This document shows, in pieces, positions 7,983 to 11,781 of a DNA stretch of 11,781 bases. The stretch is from an uncultured Elusimicrobia bacterium (GTDB lineage Bacteria; Elusimicrobiota; Endomicrobiia; Endomicrobiales; Endomicrobiaceae): positions 1 to 11,781 of the forward strand of contig CAMVLN010000040.1 of assembly GCA_947168325.1 (NCBI GenBank), in the 5' to 3' direction. Position numbers and translations under genes: made by a program. The notes beneath the pieces are model-generated. The model made no database searches and was not told the DNA's origin. It saw nothing but the letters and a program-made list of their open reading frames with translations. Positions within the stretch are counted from its first letter, which is position 1; every line of letters starts with the position of its first letter.

Positions 7983-8911
7983 TTAGTTAACTCCTTAAAA
8001 TATTCTATCGTTTTTAACAATCCTTCTTCTAAACTTATTTTTGGTTGCCATTTTAAAATTTGTTTTGCTTTTGTTATATCAGGTTTTCTTCTTTTAGGAT
8101 CATCTTCAGGTAATGGTTTATATACAATTTTTGATTTACTATTCGTTAATTTTATAATAATTTTTGCTATTTTTTTTATTGTAAGTTCACAAGGACTACC
8201 AATATTTATAGGTAAATTTTCTTTTGACATCAACAATTTATATATTCCAGAAATTAAATCTGAAACAAAACATAAACTTCTTGTTTGTTTACCATCACCA
8301 AAAACAGTAATAGGTTTATTATGTAAAGCCTGATAAATAAATTGTGGTATAACTCTACCGTCATCAATATTCATTCTAGGACCATAAGTGTTAAATATTC
8401 TAACTATCTTTGTATCTATACCATAGACTTTATGATAATTCATAATTAAAGCTTCTGAAAATCTTTTAGATTCATCATACATACTTCTTGCACCAATGGG
8501 ATTAACATTTCCCCAATAAGTTTCTTTTTGAGGAGAAATAACTGGATTTCCGTAAATTTCACTTGTTGAGGTAAACAAAAATTTTGCTTTATTTTTTCTT
8601 GCTAACTCCAACAAATTATATGTTCCATAAGAGCCAACAAGTAATGTTTCAATTTTGTATGTATTATAGTAAATAGGACTTGCAATTGAAGCAAAATTTA
8701 TAACAGTATCAAACTTTTCTTTTATAGAAAAAATTTTTACTATATCTACTTTCTTAAATTTAAAATTTTTATTATTTAATAAATGTTGTATATTTCCTTT
8801 TTTGCCTGTAATTAAATTATCTACACAGCAAACTGTATGCCCTTTTTCTATTAATAAATCACAAAAATGTGAACCTAAAAACCCCGCCCCACCAGCTATT
8901 AAAATATTCAC
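7979..8911 (-). CDS. NAD-dependent extended SDR, UDP-glucuronate decarboxylase (UXS)-like
   Basis: This is a 310-residue cytoplasmic nucleotide-sugar short-chain dehydrogenase. The Rossmann motif is G7-G-A-G-F-L-G13 with D31 after the second strand, and the catalytic pair is Y145-x3-K149 in YDESK. Several stretches match the UDP-glucuronate decarboxylase group, which makes UDP-xylose: I-A-S-P-I-Y-Y near 76-82, TSTSEIYG at 114-121, NPIGARSMYDESKR at 137-150, RIFNTYGPRM, and GDGKQTRS followed by FVSDL. The S-E pair in TSTSEIYG replaces the D-E of dTDP-glucose 4,6-dehydratase (RmlB). RmlB or an epimerase remains possible because rfbA is next door. The start is GTG at 8909-8911 with GGGAG seven bases upstream. 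It is the first gene of the leftward unit. Confidence 0.85.
   Translation of the reverse strand: MNILIAGGAGFLGSHFCDLLIEKGHTVCCVDNLITGKKGNIQHLLNNKNFKFKKVDIVKIFSIKEKFDTVINFASIASPIYYNTYKIETLLVGSYGTYNLLELARKNKAKFLFTSTSEIYGNPVISPQKETYWGNVNPIGARSMYDESKRFSEALIMNYHKVYGIDTKIVRIFNTYGPRMNIDDGRVIPQFIYQALHNKPITVFGDGKQTRSLCFVSDLISGIYKLLMSKENLPINIGSPCELTIKKIAKIIIKLTNSKSKIVYKPLPEDDPKRRKPDITKAKQILKWQPKISLEEGLLKTIEYFKELTK
7991..7996 (-). promoter_or_regulatory. Shine-Dalgarno sequence of rfbA
   Basis: AAGGAG on the minus strand lies eight bases before the rfbA ATG, inside the last codons of the upstream SDR gene. Together with the ATGA overlap it supports translational coupling and confirms that TGA is used as a stop codon here. 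Confidence 0.75.
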
Positions 8912-8925
8912 TTTCTAGCTCCCAT
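8908..8925 (-). other. five-codon mini-ORF (MGARK) overlapping the SDR start codon
   Basis: On the minus strand ATG at 8923-8925 opens five codons that end in TGA at 8908-8910, overlapping the GTG start as GTGA. It spans the ribosome-binding site. The same frame is open further upstream (reading N-K-K-I-I-V before the Met) until a TAA, so it could be the remnant of a former upstream gene, a tiny leader, or chance. Confidence 0.3.
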
Positions 8926-8940
8926 AACTATTATCTTCTT

Positions 8941-8970
8941 ATTATATAAATTTGTTATGTGTATTTACAA
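8941..8970 (-). promoter_or_regulatory. candidate sigma-70-type promoter for the SDR-rfbA-miaB-slt-mutS-PilZ-mutL unit
   Basis: On the minus strand a perfect TATAAT (8941-8946) is preceded at an 18-base spacing by TTGTAA (8965-8970), which matches four of six positions of TTGACA. The -10 ends 29 bases before the GTG start, giving an expected leader of about 20 bases containing GGGAG. In such AT-rich DNA a TATAAT by chance is common, so this rests on position as much as sequence. Confidence 0.5.
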
Positions 8971-9153
8971 TGAATAAATTCTTGATATGTAAAAATATTT
9001 TATTGTTTTAGGCAAGATGATAAATAATGTTCTTCTTTACAATATTTTGTTTAATACAAAGTAATAACTTGTTTGTCACTATTTTTTAAGATATAGCAAA
9101 TATGAAAAATTTTGTTATATATTTTTTATAAAATAGTTTTTTTATTTTTGATA
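8971..9153. other. AT-rich intergenic DNA with no recognised gene
   Basis: This is the upstream part of the gene-free stretch 8912-9425. I see no open frame with coding character, no tRNA-like fold and no other clear motif. It is nearly all A and T. It lies upstream of the candidate promoter, so it may hold regulatory sites I cannot recognise. Confidence 0.5.
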
Positions 9154-9249
9154 GATTTTCGCTCAACTGCTTTGCAGAAATGATGATGAAGAAAAAAGTT
9201 TTTTATTTTTTTATAGGTTCCCGATAGAGACATTCGGGGATGACGAAAG
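9154..9249 (-). repeat. two small palindromic modules, candidate dispersed repeat element
   Basis: This block is richer in G and C than the flanking DNA. Read on the minus strand, one module is CTTTCGTCATC followed by a hairpin with arms CCCGA/TCGGG (9234-9238 and 9220-9224, 9-base loop). The other is CTTCATCATC followed by a hairpin with arms CTGC/GCAG (9167-9177, 3-base loop). The shared CTT-CRTCATC lead-in and similar layout suggest two related units. Short palindromes preceded by GTCAT are a common form of dispersed repeat in bacterial genomes. With only one window I cannot show that it recurs. Confidence 0.4.
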
Positions 9250-9259
9250 TTTTAATAAT

Positions 9260-9301
9260 AAACGGCAATTTATATTTTATGTATTTTATAAATTGCCGTT
9301 T
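9260..9301. terminator. perfect 15-bp inverted repeat with 12-base loop, possible terminator
   Basis: Bases 9260-9274 and 9287-9301 are exact reverse complements (arm AAACGGCAATTTATA), separated by a 12-base A/T loop. It lies about 125 bp past the end of the leftward peptidase-like gene, where a terminator would be expected. No clean run of T follows on the minus strand, and on the plus strand the tail is pyrimidine-rich but mixed. The stem is certain, its function is not: a terminator, an mRNA-stabilising end structure or a protein-binding palindrome would all fit. Confidence 0.5.
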
Positions 9302-9425
9302 GTTCTTATTCTTGTTTCTTTTCTCTTTTCCTTCTTTTATTTATTTTTCTTTATTCCATTTTCTTTCTTTTTGTTTTTTTCATTGTTTTTGTTTTTCCTT
9401 TTCCTTTTTCCTTGCCTTTTTTCAA
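9302..9425 (-). other. polypurine (minus) / polypyrimidine (plus) tract after the large gene
   Basis: About nine bases in ten of this 124-base stretch are pyrimidines on the plus strand, giving a purine-rich 3' trailer on the mRNA of the leftward gene. In frame with the upstream reading frame and beyond its TAG, it would encode 24 more residues, half of them lysine, ending at TAA 9351-9353. That may be a composition effect or an eroded basic tail. Such tracts can also adopt triplex DNA structures. Confidence 0.6.
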
Positions 9426-10070
9426 CTATGCGGCACTTAATGTTGCTCTTACTCCTTTTAGTACATCTACTGTCATCTTTGCTATCTCGTTTACTGATTT
9501 TATGTTATCATCTAACAATATTCTTATATCTTCAAAATTACATACTCCTTCTATTACCATATCTGTCTTGTTCCATTGCTTATTTATCTTTTCTGATTCT
9601 TTGCTCCCTAAAACCCCTTTTACTAGCTCTGCCAGTGTCCCTTCTTTACCCTCTATTCTCTTTTGTGCTTCTTCTATCTCTTCCCTTATCTGTTCTATGC
9701 TTTTGCCTCTTACCAATTGCAATATCCTATAAACTATTTGTTTCTTTACTTCCATCTTCATTCTATTTATATCTATCTCTTTTTCATATATCTTACCCAT
9801 ATTATCTTCTATATATGATACTATACTCCCTATTATATACTGCCTTATCATTGCCATCTTCTCTTTCCCTTCTTTCCCTTTATCTTCTAATATATCCTTT
9901 ATCTTTAACTCTAATATCTCTGTCATTATACCTTTTAGTTCTCCTCTTTTATACTCACCCTTAAAATCTTTATACCTCTTGTTCCCTGTTATTATCTCTC
10001 TCATTTCTCTTATTAATTCCTCCGGTGATACGTATCCTATCGGTCCATTCTTCTCCAAATATCCCTTCAT
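9426..10070 (-). CDS. hypothetical protein, probable detached C-terminal part of the upstream large protein
   Basis: This is an open frame of 214 residues from ATG 10068-10070 to TAG 9426-9428. I recognise no domain. It is rich in Lys, Glu and Ile, and most of it looks helical, with an amphipathic stretch at about 120-160 that could be a coiled coil. Its base use matches the large gene upstream, with purine-ending codons and many ATA. The frame stays open past the ATG on the upstream side only if TAG at 10074-10076 is ignored; it then reads R-R-Q-V-V-L-A-K-G-M-K, which looks like genuine protein and leads back to the A6 run at 10124-10129. No good ribosome-binding site precedes the ATG. I infer that it was once continuous with the upstream gene and is now a separate or dead fragment; independent translation remains possible. 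Confidence 0.5.
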   Translation of the reverse strand: MKGYLEKNGPIGYVSPEELIREMREIITGNKRYKDFKGEYKRGELKGIMTEILELKIKDILEDKGKEGKEKMAMIRQYIIGSIVSYIEDNMGKIYEKEIDINRMKMEVKKQIVYRILQLVRGKSIEQIREEIEEAQKRIEGKEGTLAELVKGVLGSKESEKINKQWNKTDMVIEGVCNFEDIRILLDDNIKSVNEIAKMTVDVLKGVRATLSAA

Positions 10071-10073
10071 ACC

Positions 10074-10129
10074 CTATTTCATACCCTTCGCTAAAACTAC
10101 TTGTCGCCTATTCTTTATTAAACTTTTTT
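10074..10129 (-). other. gene break: probable frameshift at an A6 run plus an amber codon
   Basis: Reading leftward, the large frame passes GGA-AAA-AAG (A6 at 10124-10129) and stops at TAG 10108-10110. Removing one A gives the frame of the downstream 214-residue segment, reading G-K-S-L-I-K-N-R-R-Q-V-V-L-A-K-G-M-K before a second stop, TAG at 10074-10076, and then G-M-K-G-Y-L-E. Codon third positions in this alternative frame are purine-rich like the rest of the gene, which supports it. Two lesions together point to decay rather than a single sequencing error. Confidence 0.5.
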
Positions 10130-11781
10130 CCAAAACTATTCCCTATATGTGCTACACCTACTGATATCATTGTCTTTGCTGCTCCTACTCCTTTCCCATA
10201 TATCTCTTCTATTATCTCTTTTACTTTATTAATTTCTTCCCTATCTGTTTTAAAATATATACTAACTCTACCTTCTTCCTTCGCTATCCTCTGTATCTCT
10301 ACTAGCTTGCCTTTTCCCTTTATTGCTTCTATGACTTCAGCTTCTATTACATATACCACTTTCCCCTTTAACTCTTTCTCTATATCTCCTATCTTTTCTA
10401 TATTTTTCTTACCTACTTTATACGATATCTCTTTGCCTTGCTCTATTATCCCTTTGATATATTCATTCGTTATTTCCTTGTTCTCTTTTAATACCCTAAA
10501 ACCGCTTACTCCCTTCATATCATTATATCTTTCTATCTCTTTTCTAGTCGTCCTATTATCTATCCCTATTACTACCTCTAACCCTGCCATCCTTATTTGC
10601 TCTATCTGACCTTCTGTAATCTCTTTTATTCCTTTACCTTTTACCAACACTACTTTCTCTTTTAATTCCTCCCTCACTTCAGCTATATCTTTCTTGCCTA
10701 TTTCTATCCCCACTACTCCTTTATCTTTTGCTATAATCCTATCTAACTCTTCCCTTACTACACTGTCTATTGCCAATCTATCTATTAATAATCCCCTTAA
10801 TACCTTGTTTATCTGTTCGTATACTTCTTCTCCCTGTTCTTTTATTAGCTTTTCTATTGCTTCTTTTGATGTCCCTATAAATCTAAATACTATCCTGTTT
10901 TTCTCACTATCGTAATAGGCACTCGCTTTAAATATATCTCTTCCTCCTTCTCCTCTTATTATACCATCTTTGCCTTTTACAAATTTTACCGGTATTGCAC
11001 ATAGCCTATTGTACTTTTTACTATCTATATCTGTCTCCGCCTCTGTTATGCCATATATGCTCGTCCCTATATTAAACTCTACTTTCTTCTTTGCTCCTGT
11101 TGTATCTGCTCCCACTATTTTCTTCAAGTTTTCTTCGATTAGTTCTTGTATGTCTTCTTGTTTTTCTTTTGCTTTTTTGCTCAATTTTTTGCTTGTGGTT
11201 AATATTTTTATCTTCAAAGTTTCGTCTTGTGCTTGATATCTTACTTTTTCTTCGTTATTGCCTATTGTTTTTTTTACTTTTTCCCCTTTTAATAATCCTT
11301 TTAATTCTTTTACACTATATTTTACAGATTTTCTATCGTTTATATTTGAATCTCTTATAACATACTTGTCTTTGGCTGTCTTTGTTACTACTATATAATG
11401 TTCCTTATTTACCCATACTATTGCACTCTCTCTTATTTTCATTGCTTTTATAAAAGTGTCTGTTGATACCAAATATCCTTGTGCTTCTAATCCTTTCCTT
11501 TTTATTTGCTCGTTCAGCACCTCTTGCAGTGCTAACATGCTCGTTTCTATCTGTGACCCTTTTATTCTTCCTCTCTTAAATAGCCATAAACTTATTTCTT
11601 TTAACAATAATTGTATTGCAACCTGCCCTACTGTTATTTGCTCTTTTAATACTTTTGCCAATGATTTCGCTGCACAGTTTACTATACTAATATTATCTTT
11701 ACTTAATTGTTCAGCTACTCCTTGTATATATTCTTCTTTTTTTCCTATCATTGCTTCGTATAATAAATCTATTACTTTGTT
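10108..11781 (-). CDS. large protein with C39-like cysteine peptidase module, N-terminus outside the window
   Basis: The frame runs in from the window edge: ten codons precede the first in-window ATG at 11749-11751, so that Met need not be the start. 557 residues are visible, numbered here from that Met. A papain-like C39-type module is suggested by C26 in NCAAKSLAKVL, H118 in NKEHYIVV and D134 in VIRDSN, with a strand pattern between them that fits C39 or bacteriocin-processing peptidases. A lysine-rich helical linker (about 180-215) leads to an unrecognised domain (about 220-340). Two copies of a unit of about 65 residues follow, at about 351-411 and 446-512. No signal peptide or membrane segment is visible in this part. 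The frame ends at TAG 10108-10110, just after an A6 run that may mark a frameshift. Its target is unknown; processing of a partner protein or self-cleavage are possibilities, not conclusions. Confidence 0.6.
   Translation of the reverse strand, partial: NKVIDLLYEAMIGKKEEYIQGVAEQLSKDNISIVNCAAKSLAKVLKEQITVGQVAIQLLLKEISLWLFKRGRIKGSQIETSMLALQEVLNEQIKRKGLEAQGYLVSTDTFIKAMKIRESAIVWVNKEHYIVVTKTAKDKYVIRDSNINDRKSVKYSVKELKGLLKGEKVKKTIGNNEEKVRYQAQDETLKIKILTTSKKLSKKAKEKQEDIQELIEENLKKIVGADTTGAKKKVEFNIGTSIYGITEAETDIDSKKYNRLCAIPVKFVKGKDGIIRGEGGRDIFKASAYYDSEKNRIVFRFIGTSKEAIEKLIKEQGEEVYEQINKVLRGLLIDRLAIDSVVREELDRIIAKDKGVVGIEIGKKDIAEVREELKEKVVLVKGKGIKEITEGQIEQIRMAGLEVVIGIDNRTTRKEIERYNDMKGVSGFRVLKENKEITNEYIKGIIEQGKEISYKVGKKNIEKIGDIEKELKGKVVYVIEAEVIEAIKGKGKLVEIQRIAKEEGRVSIYFKTDREEINKVKEIIEEIYGKGVGAAKTMISVGVAHIGNSFGKKFNKE

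Noticed and set aside
8912..9425. A tRNA, small RNA, CRISPR array or riboswitch in the gene-free stretch
   Set aside because: I found no cloverleaf, no regularly spaced direct repeats and no known aptamer core; only the palindromes and the pyrimidine tract stand out.
9240..9440. A 66-residue plus-strand open frame beginning M-T-K-V-L-I-I-N-G-N
   Set aside because: The start reads well and GGGG precedes it, but the frame runs through the inverted repeat and the pyrimidine tract, giving a Phe/Leu/Ser run without coding character.
9293..9964. A 223-residue plus-strand open frame that looks like a multi-span membrane protein
   Set aside because: It is antisense to the purine-rich leftward gene and its polypyrimidine trailer. 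The Leu/Ser/Phe/Tyr-only composition follows from that bias, and no conserved motif or ribosome-binding site is present.
10123..10129. A programmed -1 frameshift at the A-AAA-AAG slippery heptamer in the large gene
   Set aside because: The heptamer is in the right phase, but a -1 shift meets TAA after one codon and does not reach the downstream frame, which needs +1.
10025..10609. A 194-residue plus-strand open frame opposite the large gene
   Set aside because: It is a shadow of the minus-strand frame. Its Ser/Pro/Ile/Phe-rich composition is what antisense purine-loaded codons give.
11749..11751. This ATG as the true start of the large peptidase-like protein
   Set aside because: The frame stays open for ten more codons to the window edge and no clear ribosome-binding site lies just upstream, so the start is most likely outside.

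Overview
The window is strongly AT-rich bacterial DNA. It carries a standard mismatch-repair and tRNA-modification set, a PilZ-domain gene and a membrane-anchored lytic transglycosylase, which suggests a Gram-negative-type cell envelope. Full-length mutL, mutS and miaB use TGG for Trp and stop at TAA or TAG, and one gene pair is joined by a typical ATGA stop/start overlap. The standard bacterial code (table 11) therefore applies. I cannot place the organism from sequence alone. An AT-rich, host-associated lineage such as Endomicrobium-like Elusimicrobiota would fit the mix of housekeeping genes, broken genes and a very large lysine/glutamate-rich protein, but this is a low-confidence guess.

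Layout. (1) Positions 1-404, + strand: the 3' part of a rimI-like ribosomal-protein N-acetyltransferase, interrupted by an in-frame TGA. (2) Positions 420-8911, - strand: a tightly packed seven-gene run, read in the order UDP-glucuronate decarboxylase-like SDR, rfbA, miaB, lytic transglycosylase, mutS, PilZ-domain protein, mutL. Gaps run from a 4-bp overlap to 25 bp, and a candidate promoter lies at 8941-8970. It looks like one transcription unit combining nucleotide-sugar synthesis, tRNA modification, wall turnover and DNA mismatch repair. (3) Positions 8912-9425: a gene-free stretch with two small palindromic modules that look like a dispersed repeat, a perfect 15-bp inverted repeat, and a tract of about 124 nt that is almost pure pyrimidine on the + strand. 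(4) Positions 9426-11781, - strand: the C-terminal part of a large protein that starts beyond the window. It has a probable C39-type (papain-like) cysteine peptidase module with Cys, His and Asp visible. Its reading frame is broken near 10110, and a 214-residue reading frame that looks like its continuation follows.

How the genes relate. MutS and MutL act together in mismatch repair, and the MutL C-terminus retains the endonuclease motifs. The SDR and RfbA supply activated sugars for envelope glycans, though probably for different end products. The large protein differs sharply from its neighbours in composition, with a purine-loaded sense strand and heavy use of Lys, Glu and Ile. The points most worth checking are the doubly interrupted large peptidase-like gene, its internal repeat, the nonsense codon in rimI, and the PilZ protein with a four-cysteine tail between mutS and mutL.
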